A DNA stretch of 49,080 bases, from NCBI RefSeq assembly GCF_039523795.1, contig NZ_BAAAFZ010000088.1:1-49080 (forward strand), read 5' to 3'. The first letter of the stretch is position 1, and every line of letters begins with the position of its first letter. The position numbers were made by a program, and so were the translations under genes. This document shows, in pieces, positions 32,799-41,258 of this stretch. The DNA is from Craurococcus roseus. GTDB taxonomy: Bacteria; Pseudomonadota; Alphaproteobacteria; Acetobacterales; Acetobacteraceae. The notes beneath the pieces were generated by a model. It made no database searches, had not been told where the DNA came from, and saw only the letters and a program-made list of their open reading frames with translations.

Positions 32799-34955
32799 CT
32801 ACGCCGCGCTCGGGATGGCCTCCGCGTCGTCGGGCAGGCCGGCGCCGCGCCCGGCCGCGCGCAGGAAGGGGACGGCGATCTCGACCACCAAGCCGCCGGC
32901 TTCCCAATGCCGCTCCACCGCGCCGCCGAGCTGGCCGCGGATGGTGGCCTCGATCATCCGCGACCCGAAGCTGCGGCGCGCCGGCGCGCCCCGCAAGGGC
33001 GGTCCGCCGCTCTCCGCCCAGCGGAGCCGCAGCATCCCGTCGTCCCCCGTCCTGCGGCCCGCGCGCCAGCGCACCTCCACCCGGCCGCCGGGGACGGAGA
33101 GCGCGCCGTGCTTCGCGGCGTTGGTGGCCAGTTCGTGCAGCACCATGGCGAAGGGCTGCACGGCGGACGGGGCGAGCGGCAGGGGCGGCCCGTCCAGCGA
33201 CACGACGGGGCCCCTGGGCGGCGCGTTCGGCGATCCCTTCGGCGCGGCGTAAGGGGCGAGCTCCCGCTCGGCGACGGCGCGCAGGTCGGCGCCGGACCAG
33301 CCGCTCTCGGCGAGCAGCGAATGCGCGCGCGCCAGGGCGGCGACGCGCGCGCCGACGGCGGCCGCGTAGGCGCGCGGCTCGTCCGCGGGCGTGAGCCGCA
33401 GCACGGACTGCACCACCGCCAATGCGTTCTTGGCCCGGTGGTTCACCTCGCCCACGAGCAGGGAACGCCGCGCCTCGTCCGCCTTGCGCGCCGAGATGTC
33501 GCGCATGGTGCCGGTGAAGAAGCGCCGGCCCTCGCCGTCGCGCCACTCCGCGATGGAGAGGTCCAGCGGCACGGGCGAGCCGTCCTTGCGGCGGCCCTCC
33601 ACCTCCCGCCCGATGCCGATGATCCTCCGTTCGCCGGTCCGCAGGTACGCGGCGAGGTACGCGTCGTGCCGGCCCGCGTCGCCGGCGCCCATCAGCATGG
33701 ACACGTTGCGGCCGATGGCCTCCTCCGCCGCGTGGCCGAAGATGCCCTCGGCGGACCGGTTGAAGGACCGGATGGTGCCCCGCTCGTCGATCACCACGAT
33801 GGCGTCCACCGCGGTGTCCACCACGGCGCGCAGCCGCGCCTCGCCCGCGGCGACCGCCGCCGCGCGCTCGCGGAGCGCCGCTTCCGCCCTTTCGACGGCC
33901 TGCTGTAGCCGGGCGAACTCGCGCACGCTCGCCGGCTCGTCGGGCGCCATGGGCGGCGCGTTCCCGCCGCTGGCCGCGACCGCCTCCGCGCGCGCCGTGA
34001 GCGATTGCACCGGCCGCAGGACGCGCCGGCCGATGCGGGCGGCGGCGAGCATGGCGATGGCCAGCGCCGCCAGCCCGCCCAGCCCGAGCGCCGCGAGCGG
34101 CCTCCGCAGGCCGTCGAGGAAGGCGGAGCGCGGCTCGGCCACGGTGACGATCCACCCCGGCGCCGCGGACAGTCGGCGGTAGGCGGTGGCGATCTCCACG
34201 CCGCTCAGGTTCCGCCCGCGCAGGATGCCCGCCGGGCCGGCCTTCGCGCCGTCCGTCACCCAATCGCGGACCTGCTGGCCGGCGTGGCGGTCCTGGAAGT
34301 CCGAGCGCGCGACGATCTTGCCGGCGCCGTCGATCAGCGAGGCGTAGCCGCCGCCGCGGAAGGGCTGCTCGCCGAGCAGGCGCGAGACGCGCGCGGCCTC
34401 CACCACGCTGCCGAGCGCGTAGGCCACCTCGCTTCCCTTCCGGACGGGGACGAGGACGGGCGCGACGGCTTCCCCCGTCCGGCGGCTGCGGATGAGGTCG
34501 CCCACGGCCGGGCGGCCGCTCTCCAGCACCCGCCGCACCATGGCGGCCGTCTGCGGCTGGACCGGTTGGGACGGGGTGCCGAATCCCTCTTCGGTGTTGA
34601 AGGCCACGCCGGCGTCCGGCGCGACCAGGAAGATGCGGGCGCCCAGCATGGCGGCGGTCCGCTTCGCTTGGGCATGGAAAACGGCCAGGTCGCCCTCGTC
34701 GTCCACCAGGCTGTGCGCCGTCGCCAGGGTGGACAGGGCAAGGACGGAGGCGGCGATCTCCGTGTCGACGGCGCTGGCGAGCGCGGCGGCGGTGCCCGCG
34801 AGCCGGTCCTCGAAGGCCTGCCGCGAGGCGTCCACGGCCGCCCCGACCGCGATGGCGCCGACGGCGAGGGCCGGGAGGAGGGCCGCCGCGACAAGGGCGA
34901 CAAGGTGCGTCCGCAAGCCGCGGCCCTCCGCCGCGGGCGTGGGTGGTTTAGGCAC
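32799..34955 (-). CDS. HWE-family sensor histidine kinase with periplasmic sensor, HAMP and PAS domains
   Basis: 718 residues, GTG start with AAGGGG upstream. Membrane helices near residues 15-38 and 285-310 flank a periplasmic dCache-like sensor of about 245 residues. A HAMP linker (RRVLRPVQSLTARAEAV) and a PAS domain (about 370-490, with IDERGTIRSFNRSAEGIFG) follow. The kinase core has the histidine motif VGEVNHRAKNALAVVQSVL, the N box VLHELATNAAKHGAL, and a W-x-E motif in RLRWAESGGPP, all typical of the HWE family. No response regulator is adjacent, so it is an orphan. It interrupts the rpsA-to-ihfB region. Confidence 0.9.
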   Translation of the reverse strand: MPKPPTPAAEGRGLRTHLVALVAAALLPALAVGAIAVGAAVDASRQAFEDRLAGTAAALASAVDTEIAASVLALSTLATAHSLVDDEGDLAVFHAQAKRTAAMLGARIFLVAPDAGVAFNTEEGFGTPSQPVQPQTAAMVRRVLESGRPAVGDLIRSRRTGEAVAPVLVPVRKGSEVAYALGSVVEAARVSRLLGEQPFRGGGYASLIDGAGKIVARSDFQDRHAGQQVRDWVTDGAKAGPAGILRGRNLSGVEIATAYRRLSAAPGWIVTVAEPRSAFLDGLRRPLAALGLGGLAALAIAMLAAARIGRRVLRPVQSLTARAEAVAASGGNAPPMAPDEPASVREFARLQQAVERAEAALRERAAAVAAGEARLRAVVDTAVDAIVVIDERGTIRSFNRSAEGIFGHAAEEAIGRNVSMLMGAGDAGRHDAYLAAYLRTGERRIIGIGREVEGRRKDGSPVPLDLSIAEWRDGEGRRFFTGTMRDISARKADEARRSLLVGEVNHRAKNALAVVQSVLRLTPADEPRAYAAAVGARVAALARAHSLLAESGWSGADLRAVAERELAPYAAPKGSPNAPPRGPVVSLDGPPLPLAPSAVQPFAMVLHELATNAAKHGALSVPGGRVEVRWRAGRRTGDDGMLRLRWAESGGPPLRGAPARRSFGSRMIEATIRGQLGGAVERHWEAGGLVVEIAVPFLRAAGRGAGLPDDAEAIPSAA

Positions 34956-35003
34956 TCTGCTGTCGCCCCTTGGCTCAAGCCGCGCGCCCTCGGCGCCGCC
35001 CTG

Positions 35004-35020
35004 TCTTTATATAGTATACT
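35004..35020 (-). promoter_or_regulatory. AT-rich promoter-like tract upstream of the histidine kinase
   Basis: A 17-bp tract made almost only of A and T stands out in very GC-rich DNA, 49 bp upstream of the kinase GTG. On the minus strand it contains TATACT, a plausible -10 element, inside the perfect palindrome AGTATACT (35013-35020). No convincing -35 was found at standard spacing, so it may need an activator or an alternative sigma factor. Confidence 0.45.
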
Positions 35021-35070
35021 CTGGTGAGGACAATCTATCTTGGGTTGTGCCGGGGCAGCGCCCAAAGAAA

Positions 35071-35099
35071 AACCCCGGGCGGCCGCGCCGCCCGGGGTT
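35071..35099 (-). terminator. Rho-independent terminator of rpsA
   Basis: Perfect 13-bp inverted arms (AACCCCGGGCGGC and GCCGCCCGGGGTT) with a 3-nt loop. Reading on the minus strand, the stem is followed by TTTTTCTTT, so this is a classical intrinsic terminator. It lies 54 bp past the rpsA stop. Confidence 0.9.
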
Positions 35100-35152
35100 C
35101 TGCAATGCATGCGCCGCCGCTCGGGGTGCGGCGACGCGGTCGCGGGATCGGC

Positions 35153-36889
35153 CTACTCCTCGCCGGCCATCTCGCGGCGCCGCCGGATGGCCGCGCCCAG
35201 GATGTCGCCGAGCGACGCGCCGGAGTCGGTCGAGCCGAACTCCTTCATCGCTTCGCGCTCCTCGTCCACTTCCTTGCCCTTCACGGTCAGGGCCAGGCGC
35301 CGCGCAGCGCGGTCCACGGCCGTGACCTTGGCGTCCACCTTCTCGCCCACCGCGAAGCGGTCGGGGCGCTGGTCGCCGCGGTCGCGGGCCAACTCGGCGC
35401 GGCGGATGAAGCCGGTGAGGACCTCCTCCACCTTCACCTCGATGCCGTTGGCCTGCACTTGCGTCACGACGCAGGTGACGATGTCGCCCTTGCGCACCTT
35501 GTCCAGCACGTCCGCGGCCGGGTCGGCCTCGAGCTGCTTGACGCCGAGCGAGATGCGCTCCTTCTCCGCGTCCACGTCGAGCACCTTGGCCTTGACGGTC
35601 TGGCCCTTCTCGTACTTGGCCATCGCCGTCTCGCCCGGCTCGTCCCAGGACAGGTCGGACATGTGGACCATGCCGTCGAGGTCCGGGCCGAGGCCGACGA
35701 ACAGGCCGAACTCGGTGATGTTGCGGATCTCGCCCTCGACCACGGAGCCGGGCGGATGCGCCTCGGCGAACAGCTCCCACGGGTTGCCTTGGGCCTGTTT
35801 GAGGCCGAGCGAGATGCGCCGCTTCGGCTCGTCCACGTCCAGGATCAGCACGTCCACCTCCTGCGAGGTGGCGACGATCTTGCCCGGGTGGACGTTCTTC
35901 TTGGTCCAGCTCATCTCGGAGACGTGGACCAGGCCCTCGACCCCCGGCTCCAGCTCCACGAAGGCGCCGTAGTCGGTGATGTTGGTGACGCGGCCGGAGA
36001 ACTTGGCGTTGACCGGGTACTTGAGCGCCACGCCGTCCCACGGGTCAGACATGAGCTGCTTCATGCCGAGCGAGATGCGCTGGGTTTCCGGGTTGAACCG
36101 GATCACCTGCACCTTGACCTGCTGGCCGATGGTCAGCGCCTCGGACGGATGGTTGATGCGCCGCCACGCGATGTCGGTGACGTGCAGCAGGCCGTCCACG
36201 CCGCCCAGGTCCACGAAGGCGCCGTAGTCGGTGATGTTCTTCACCACGCCGTCGAGCACCATGCCTTCCTTGAGGCCCTGGATCAGCTCGGAGCGCTGCT
36301 CGGCGCGGGTCTCTTCCAGCACGGCGCGGCGGGACACCACGATGTTGCCGCGGGCCCGGTCCATCTTGAGGATCTGGAAGGGCTGCGGGCTGCCCATCAG
36401 CGGGCCGACGTCGCGCACCGGGCGGATATCGACTTGGCTGCCGGGCAAAAAGGCCACGGCGCCGCCGAGGTCCACGGTGAAGCCGCCCTTGACGCGGCCG
36501 AAGATCACGCCGTTGACGCGCTGGTTCGCCTGGAACGCCTTCTCGAGGTTGGTCCAGGCTTCCTCGCGCCGCGCCTTCTCGCGCGACAGCACGATGGAGC
36601 CGTCCCGGTCCTCGTAGCGCTCGACGAACAATTCGATGGAGTCGCCGGGCTTCACCTCGGGCTTCTGGCCCGGGGGCGCGAACTCCTTGAGGGGCACGCG
36701 CCCTTCGCTCTTGAGGCCCACGTCCACGACGGCGAAGTCGTCGTCCACGCGGACCACGCGGCCGGTCACGACGGAGCCGGCGAAACCCGTGTCCGCGCCG
36801 AGGGTGGCGTCGAGGAGGGCGGCGAAGTCCTCGGTCATGCTGCCCGCCCCGGGCTGTTCCCGGGTGGCGAGGCTGGTGGCTGATGCCAT
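35153..36889 (-). CDS. rpsA: 30S ribosomal protein S1
   Basis: 578 residues. Six S1 RNA-binding domains can be counted. Repeat signatures are GRVVRVDDDFAVVDVGLKSE (domain 1), VIFGRVKGGFTVDLGG (2), ITDYGAFVDLGGVDGLLHVT (3), ITDYGAFVELEPGVEGLVHV (4), ITEFGLFVGLGPDLDGMVHM (5), and a more diverged sixth ending before the GKEVDEEREAM tail. S1 binds mRNA to the small subunit. The ATG at 36889 has a GGAACAG upstream. In most alphaproteobacteria cmk precedes rpsA; here about 3.7 kb lies between. Confidence 0.97.
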   Translation of the reverse strand: MASATSLATREQPGAGSMTEDFAALLDATLGADTGFAGSVVTGRVVRVDDDFAVVDVGLKSEGRVPLKEFAPPGQKPEVKPGDSIELFVERYEDRDGSIVLSREKARREEAWTNLEKAFQANQRVNGVIFGRVKGGFTVDLGGAVAFLPGSQVDIRPVRDVGPLMGSPQPFQILKMDRARGNIVVSRRAVLEETRAEQRSELIQGLKEGMVLDGVVKNITDYGAFVDLGGVDGLLHVTDIAWRRINHPSEALTIGQQVKVQVIRFNPETQRISLGMKQLMSDPWDGVALKYPVNAKFSGRVTNITDYGAFVELEPGVEGLVHVSEMSWTKKNVHPGKIVATSQEVDVLILDVDEPKRRISLGLKQAQGNPWELFAEAHPPGSVVEGEIRNITEFGLFVGLGPDLDGMVHMSDLSWDEPGETAMAKYEKGQTVKAKVLDVDAEKERISLGVKQLEADPAADVLDKVRKGDIVTCVVTQVQANGIEVKVEEVLTGFIRRAELARDRGDQRPDRFAVGEKVDAKVTAVDRAARRLALTVKGKEVDEEREAMKEFGSTDSGASLGDILGAAIRRRREMAGEE

Positions 36890-37218
36890 GTAGCGTTCTG
36901 TTCCTGTGGGCCCGCCGGTGTGGTCCCGACGCGGCCATGGTTCTGCGCCCCCGCGCTGTGCGCCCCCCGGCGCCGCGCTGGAACGGCTTGGTCCGGCATG
37001 CGCCCCCCGACGCGATACCCGACGACCCTGCTGAATGGGCGGCGTGTCGGCCCGCCCGGTTCCGGCCCGGCAATAAGGGGCGGCGCGAACCGCTAATCCC
37101 CCGTGAACGCGGGCGCCACGCACCGGAAAGGGCGCGGCAAGGTCGGCCTAGGCCCGCACCGGGGCGGGCGTCAAGGAAAATCGGACCGGCACGGTTCGTT
37201 CGACCGCGCGCGCCGCCC

Positions 37219-37246
37219 TTGACCGCCGGCTTCAGCCACTTAGTTA
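37219..37246 (+). promoter_or_regulatory. Candidate sigma-70 promoter for the TetR/PPOX-family operon
   Basis: TTGACC at 37219-37224 and TAGTTA at 37241-37246, spacer 16 bp. This is the only AT-rich tract in the 427-bp region between rpsA and this operon. It lies about 30 bp before a small leader ORF. On the other strand a TTGACG at 37170-37175 could serve rpsA, with a weak -10. The rest of the divergent region (36890-37218) shows no further motif I can support. Confidence 0.4.
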
Positions 37247-37275
37247 TTGAGCGTTCGACAAACAAGAGGGCCGCC

Positions 37276-37317
37276 ATGACCCTTCTTTCCCGTGCGCCGG
37301 CCCTGGGCCGGCCCTGA
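37276..37317 (+). CDS. Possible 13-residue leader peptide coupled to the TetR gene
   Basis: ATG at 37276 has AAGAGG 6 nt upstream and encodes MTLLSRAPALGRP before TGA at 37315-37317. The stop shares its A with the ATG of the TetR gene (TGATG), a classical coupling arrangement. The end of the ORF contains a perfect hairpin: 8-bp arms GCCGGCCC and GGGCCGGC around one T (37296-37312). The hairpin covers the place where the TetR ribosome site should be. No homolog is claimed; the case is structural. Confidence 0.4.
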   Translation: MTLLSRAPALGRP

Positions 37318-37865
37318 TGCGCCCGGCCAAGGTCGCCGAGGAGGCGGTGGCGGACGCCTTGGTGGAGGCCTTCCGCCGCGACGGCTACGCGGGCGCCGCC
37401 GTCCGCGACCTATGCGAGGCGACCGGGCTGAAGTCGGCGAGCCTCTACCACCGCTTCCCGCGCGGGAAGGCCGACATGGCGCTCGCCGCCCTGGACCGGG
37501 TGGCCGGGGGCTTCGGGCAGGACGTCGTCGCGCCGCTGGAAGCCGCGGGCGATCCGGCGGCGCGGCTGCGGAAGAGCGCGGCGGGGCTCCGGCGCCACTA
37601 CGCCGGCGGCCGGCTCGCCTGCCTGCTCGCCGTGCTCGCCGCGTCGGAGGCGCCGGAGCCGGTGCGGGAGGCGATCGCGGCGGCGCTCGGCCGCTGGCGC
37701 GCGGCCCTCGCCGGGGCGTTGGCCGAAGCGGGCGCCGGCTCGCCGGGCGACGAGGCCGAGGACCGCATCGCCGCCGTGCAAGGGGCGCTGGTGCTCGCGC
37801 GGGGCACCGGCTCGACCGCGGCGTTCCGCCGCGCCGTTTCGCGCATGGAGGAGCCGCCGCGATGA
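37317..37865 (+). CDS. TetR/AcrR family transcriptional regulator
   Basis: 182 residues. HTH: VADALVEAFRRDGYAGAAVR, then LCEATGLKSASLYHRFPRGK, the TetR helix-turn-helix with the usual LYHRF. The C-terminal half resembles the LmrA/YxaF-like TetR_C group (GRLACLLAVLAASEAP...). No good Shine-Dalgarno site precedes the ATG, but a leader ORF overlaps it. The stop overlaps the ATG of the PPOX-family gene (ATGA), so it probably regulates its own operon. Confidence 0.88.
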   Translation: MRPAKVAEEAVADALVEAFRRDGYAGAAVRDLCEATGLKSASLYHRFPRGKADMALAALDRVAGGFGQDVVAPLEAAGDPAARLRKSAAGLRRHYAGGRLACLLAVLAASEAPEPVREAIAAALGRWRAALAGALAEAGAGSPGDEAEDRIAAVQGALVLARGTGSTAAFRRAVSRMEEPPR

Positions 37866-38491
37866 CGAACCGCTACCACGAGACCGCCTTCACCCCTGCC
37901 GTCCGCCGCTTGCAGGAGCGCGCCGGCAGCCGCGGCGCCTACGCCGACCCGGATGGCAAGCGCCCGCCGAACGACCGCTTCGGGCCGCGCGAAGCGCAGT
38001 TCATCGGCGAGCGCGACGGCTTCTACCTCGCCACCGTCTCGGAAGCCGGCTGGCCCTACGTGCAATTCCGGGGCGGGCCGACGGGCTTCGCGCGCGTGCT
38101 GGACGAAGGGGCGCTCGGCTGGGCGGACTTCCGTGGCAACCAGCAATTCGTGTCCGCCGGCAACGCCTCCGCCGGGGGCGGGCGCGCGTCGCTGATCCTG
38201 ATGGACTACCCCAACCGGCGCCGGCTGAAGCTGTTCGGCCACCTGTCGTTCACGGACGCGGAGGAGGCGCCCGACCTCCTCGCCCGCCTCGCCGTGCCCG
38301 GCTACCGCGCCAAGGCGGACCGCGCGGCGGTGCTGCGCCTGGTCGGCTTCGACTGGAACTGCCCGCAGCACATCCCGCAGCGCTTCACCCTGGACGAACT
38401 GGGCGACGCGCTGGCGCCGGTGCGGGGGCGCATGGCAGCGCTGGAGGAGGAGAACCGGGCGTTGAGGATGCGGTTGGGCGATCCCGACTGA
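37862..38491 (+). CDS. Pyridoxamine 5'-phosphate oxidase family flavoprotein
   Basis: 209 residues. The split-barrel flavoprotein pattern is seen: EAQFIGERDGFYLATVSEAG, GWPYVQFRGGPTGFARVLDE and 'FRGNQQFVSAGNASAGGGRASLILMDY' (the FMN-phosphate region), plus RRRLKLFGHLSF. It lacks the C-terminal PdxH dimer region, so true PNPOx activity is unlikely; these are FMN-dependent oxidoreductases of unknown substrate. Ends in a short coiled helix (ALEEENRALRMRL). Confidence 0.88.
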   Translation: MTNRYHETAFTPAVRRLQERAGSRGAYADPDGKRPPNDRFGPREAQFIGERDGFYLATVSEAGWPYVQFRGGPTGFARVLDEGALGWADFRGNQQFVSAGNASAGGGRASLILMDYPNRRRLKLFGHLSFTDAEEAPDLLARLAVPGYRAKADRAAVLRLVGFDWNCPQHIPQRFTLDELGDALAPVRGRMAALEEENRALRMRLGDPD

Positions 38492-38531
38492 CGTTGTTCT
38501 CCCCGGAGACTGCGCGGGCCTCCCGCGCCAG

Positions 38532-38572
38532 ATGCTTCGGGGGCGCCCCCTTCCGGAGCGGCCCCGAAGCAT
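38532..38572. terminator. Inverted repeat between convergent genes (bidirectional terminator candidate)
   Basis: Perfect 11-bp arms, ATGCTTCGGGG (38532-38542) and CCCCGAAGCAT (38562-38572), separated by 19 nt that also can pair in part. It sits between the PPOX-family gene (+) and the TPR gene (-). No T-runs flank it, so it would be a weak intrinsic terminator. Confidence 0.5.
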
Positions 38573-38689
38573 TCGTGGCTGCGGCCCTCAGCCGCCCCGC
38601 GTGGCCGTTTCCGCCAGGAACCGCCGCGCCGCCGCCATCTCCGGCCGCTCGGTGTCGGCCTCGGCCGTCAGCTCCAACAGCCGCCCGTA

Positions 38690-40267
38690 TCAAAGGCGCG
38701 CGGCCCCGCGGTCGCCGCTGCGCTCCGCGGCCTTCGCGGCGCCGGCGAAGGAGCGGTAGCGGTTGGGCGCCGCCTTCAGGGAGGCTTCGAACTCGCGCAG
38801 CGCGGCCGCCGGGTCGCCTGTTTCCAGCAGCCTCTCGCCGAGCAGCTCGCGCATCGGCGAGAGGCGGTTCTCCATGGCGATGTGCTTCTCGGTGCGGTCC
38901 TCCAGATCGGCCGCGGCGCGCATCAGGCGCAACGCCTCGTCACGCCGTCCTTCGGCGAGCGAGATCCAAGCCGTGGCGGCCGTCTCTTGTATCTGCGCCT
39001 GCTCGGCCCAGTAGGGCTCGCGCGACTCGGCCAAGCGGCCGCGCAGCTCGCGCAGCCGTTCGACGGAGGGTTTCGCGGCGGCCGGGTCGCCGCTGCGCGC
39101 CGCGCCCAGCGCCTTCCCGAACCACGGTATGGCCTCCGCCATTGGGTAGGGCGTCTTCGGCACCGGCAACGCCGCGGCCTCCGCCCAGGCGCCGCGGTCG
39201 AGGGCGTGGCGGACAAAGGCGGCGTTGAAGCCGGTGTGGAACGGATAGATCAGCGGCGGCGGCTCGGAAACCGCCCGGTAGGGCGCGAGGAGTTCCGCCG
39301 CTGCCTTGTCCTGCGCCATCTGCATGTGGGCATTGGTGAGGAAATCCACCGAATGGTAGTTGCGCGCGATCAGCTCCGGCTTGCCGGCGACGCGCGGGTC
39401 GAGGCGCCCGAAATACGCGGTGTAGGAGGCGATGGCGGCGCGGTCGGCGGCGATCGCCTCCTTCCACAGCCCGAGCGTGGAGAAGACGTGCGAGGGCATG
39501 TGGAGCGCGTGCCCCGAGGCGGGCGCGATGGCGGCGTAGCGCCGCGCCGCCGGCAGGCCGCGTTCGGCGAGCGGCGCGAAGTCGTAGGTGTGGACGAGGT
39601 AATGCACGACGCCGGGGTGGTTCGGCACGCGCGCGTCGGCCCGTTCGAGGATCTCGCCCGCTTTCCGTTGCCGGGCGTAGGTCTTGTCGGAAAGGTCCAC
39701 GGCCTCGTTGATGGCGAGCGCGTAGAAGATTTGCGCCTCGTCGTCGTCCGGGTACTTCGCGGCCAGGCGCTCCATCGCCGCCTCGTAGGCGAGCGTCCGG
39801 GTGCGCTGGTCCACCCGCTCGTGGTCCTGGAAGAAGGCCGCCAGCGCCTCGATCCAGTCGCGCTCGCGCTCGGTCCGCGGCGGCGCGGCGCGGGCGCGCT
39901 CGATGGCCTGCCAGCCGCGTTGGAGCGCCGCGGGCGGGAAGGGCGGGACCAGCGGGTTCAGGCGCTGGCTGACCGCGACGCCCCACCACGCCATGGCGCA
40001 GTCGGGCTCCGCTTCCGCGAGGGCGGCGAAGGCCTGCCCCGTGGCCGGGAAGTGGAAGGAGTGCAGCATCGCCAGCGCGTGGTGGAAGCGTTCCTGGGCC
40101 TGCGGGCTGCAGGAGGTCGGGAAATGCACGCGGCCGAAATTCCCGGCGTCGCCGTGCTGCTGGTGCGGTTGGGCCGCGGCGGGCGCCGGCGCTAACGGCA
40201 GGAGCGCGCAGGCCGAGGCCAGCAGGGCCGGCCGCAGCGCCTTGCGGATCGTCTGGTGGACGGACAT
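38690..40267 (-). CDS. TPR-repeat exported protein with an in-frame TGA before its C-terminus
   Basis: 525 residues to the TGA at 38690-38692. A Sec signal peptide (LLASACALLPLAPAPAAAQ) is followed by TPR-like helical repeats: HHALAMLHSFHFPATGQAF, CAMAWWGVAVSQRLNP, HPGVVHYLVHTYDF, HALHMPSHVFSTLGLWKEA. The pattern matches a family of alphaproteobacterial tetratricopeptide proteins of about 560 residues, function unknown. After the TGA the same frame continues for 33 sense codons, YGRLLELTAEADTERPEMAA and then RRFLAETATRGG, before a second TGA at 38588-38590. This reads like the normal C-terminal helix, so the stop may be a point mutation or sequence error. Confidence 0.85.
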   Translation of the reverse strand: MSVHQTIRKALRPALLASACALLPLAPAPAAAQPHQQHGDAGNFGRVHFPTSCSPQAQERFHHALAMLHSFHFPATGQAFAALAEAEPDCAMAWWGVAVSQRLNPLVPPFPPAALQRGWQAIERARAAPPRTERERDWIEALAAFFQDHERVDQRTRTLAYEAAMERLAAKYPDDDEAQIFYALAINEAVDLSDKTYARQRKAGEILERADARVPNHPGVVHYLVHTYDFAPLAERGLPAARRYAAIAPASGHALHMPSHVFSTLGLWKEAIAADRAAIASYTAYFGRLDPRVAGKPELIARNYHSVDFLTNAHMQMAQDKAAAELLAPYRAVSEPPPLIYPFHTGFNAAFVRHALDRGAWAEAAALPVPKTPYPMAEAIPWFGKALGAARSGDPAAAKPSVERLRELRGRLAESREPYWAEQAQIQETAATAWISLAEGRRDEALRLMRAAADLEDRTEKHIAMENRLSPMRELLGERLLETGDPAAALREFEASLKAAPNRYRSFAGAAKAAERSGDRGAARL

Positions 40268-40613
40268 CGCAACCTCCCTTCGCCCGTGAATGGCTCACGC
40301 GCGAGGCCGGTCGCGTTTGCGGCGGGCGCGCCGGGGCCGGCCGTCCGCCGCAGCGAAAAGGGCCTGCACGGCGGAAGGGCCCGACCCCGGAAAGGCGCGC
40401 CCTGAGCGCCTCCCCGCGCTGCAGGACTGCCCGCCTGCTTGGCGCGGATTTTAGCGCGCCCGGCCGGCCCCAATCACGGCGCGTCGCGGGCGTGACGGCG
40501 GCTCGGACGTCACGTCACCGCGACGACAGCCGGCGCAACGCCGGCATCGGCAACCGGCCGCTGTGCCGGTGAGGGGGCCGGGCCGTCCGAGGCGTGTGCC
40601 GGCCGGCGGTCGT
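40268..40613. other. Intergenic stretch between the TPR gene and cmk
   Basis: 346 bp. It holds the TPR gene leader with a GGGAGG ribosome site near 40275, and a small hairpin with GCCGGC arms and a GCAAC loop at 40529-40545, downstream of cmk. That hairpin has no T-run. Otherwise I see nothing I can name. Confidence 0.5.
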
Positions 40614-41258
40614 TCAGCCGGGGCGCGCTTCCACTGCCATTCGCTCGCGCACCAGCGCCAGCGCCGCGGCGAAGGCGGCTTCGATGTCCAGCGTCGTGGT
40701 GTCCAGCACGAGGGCGTCCGGCGCCGCGCGCAGGGGCGCGACGCTCCGGGCCGCGTCCTGCATGTCGCGGCGGCGCAGCTCCGCTTCCACCGTTTCAGGG
40801 TCGGTGGGGACGCCCTTCGACCGCAGCTCCTCGAAGCGGCGGCGGGCGCGCGCCTCGACGGAGGCGGTGACGAAGAGCTTCACCAGGGCGTCCGGGAACA
40901 CCACGGTGCCGATGTCGCGCCCGTCGAGCACGGCGCCCTCGCGGCCGAAGTGGCGCTGGAAGTCGAGCAGCGCGGCACGCACGCCGGGGATGGCGGAGAC
41001 GGCGCTCGCCGCCATGTCGGCTTCCGGGCCGCGCAGGTCGCCGCGGCGGAGGTCGGCGGCCAGCAGCGCGCGCGCTTCCCGCTCGGCGACGGCGGCGTCG
41101 CGCGGGTCGGCGCCGCGGTCCAGCACGCGCCGGGCGACGCCGCGGTACAAGAGGCCGGTGTCGAGGTGCGGCAGGCCGAGTTCCGCCGCGATCCGCCGCG
41201 CCAGCGTGCCCTTGCCCGCCGCGGCGGGGCCGTCGATGGCGATGACGGGCGGCTTCAT
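40614..41258 (-). CDS. cmk: Cytidylate kinase
   Basis: 214 residues. The P-loop is VIAIDGPAAAGKGTLARRIA, followed by LPHLDTGLLYRGVARRV, GAVLDGRDIGTVVFPDA and ELRRRDMQDAARSVAPLR, the CMP-binding region. It phosphorylates CMP and dCMP. The ATG overlaps the aroA stop by 4 nt, the classical aroA-cmk pair. rpsA, usually next, is about 3.7 kb further on. Confidence 0.96.
   Translation of the reverse strand: MKPPVIAIDGPAAAGKGTLARRIAAELGLPHLDTGLLYRGVARRVLDRGADPRDAAVAEREARALLAADLRRGDLRGPEADMAASAVSAIPGVRAALLDFQRHFGREGAVLDGRDIGTVVFPDALVKLFVTASVEARARRRFEELRSKGVPTDPETVEAELRRRDMQDAARSVAPLRAAPDALVLDTTTLDIEAAFAAALALVRERMAVEARPG

Noticed and set aside
40529..40545. Hairpin downstream of cmk as intrinsic terminator
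   Set aside because: Stem is only 6 bp and no T-run follows on the minus strand; kept only as a note in the intergenic entry.
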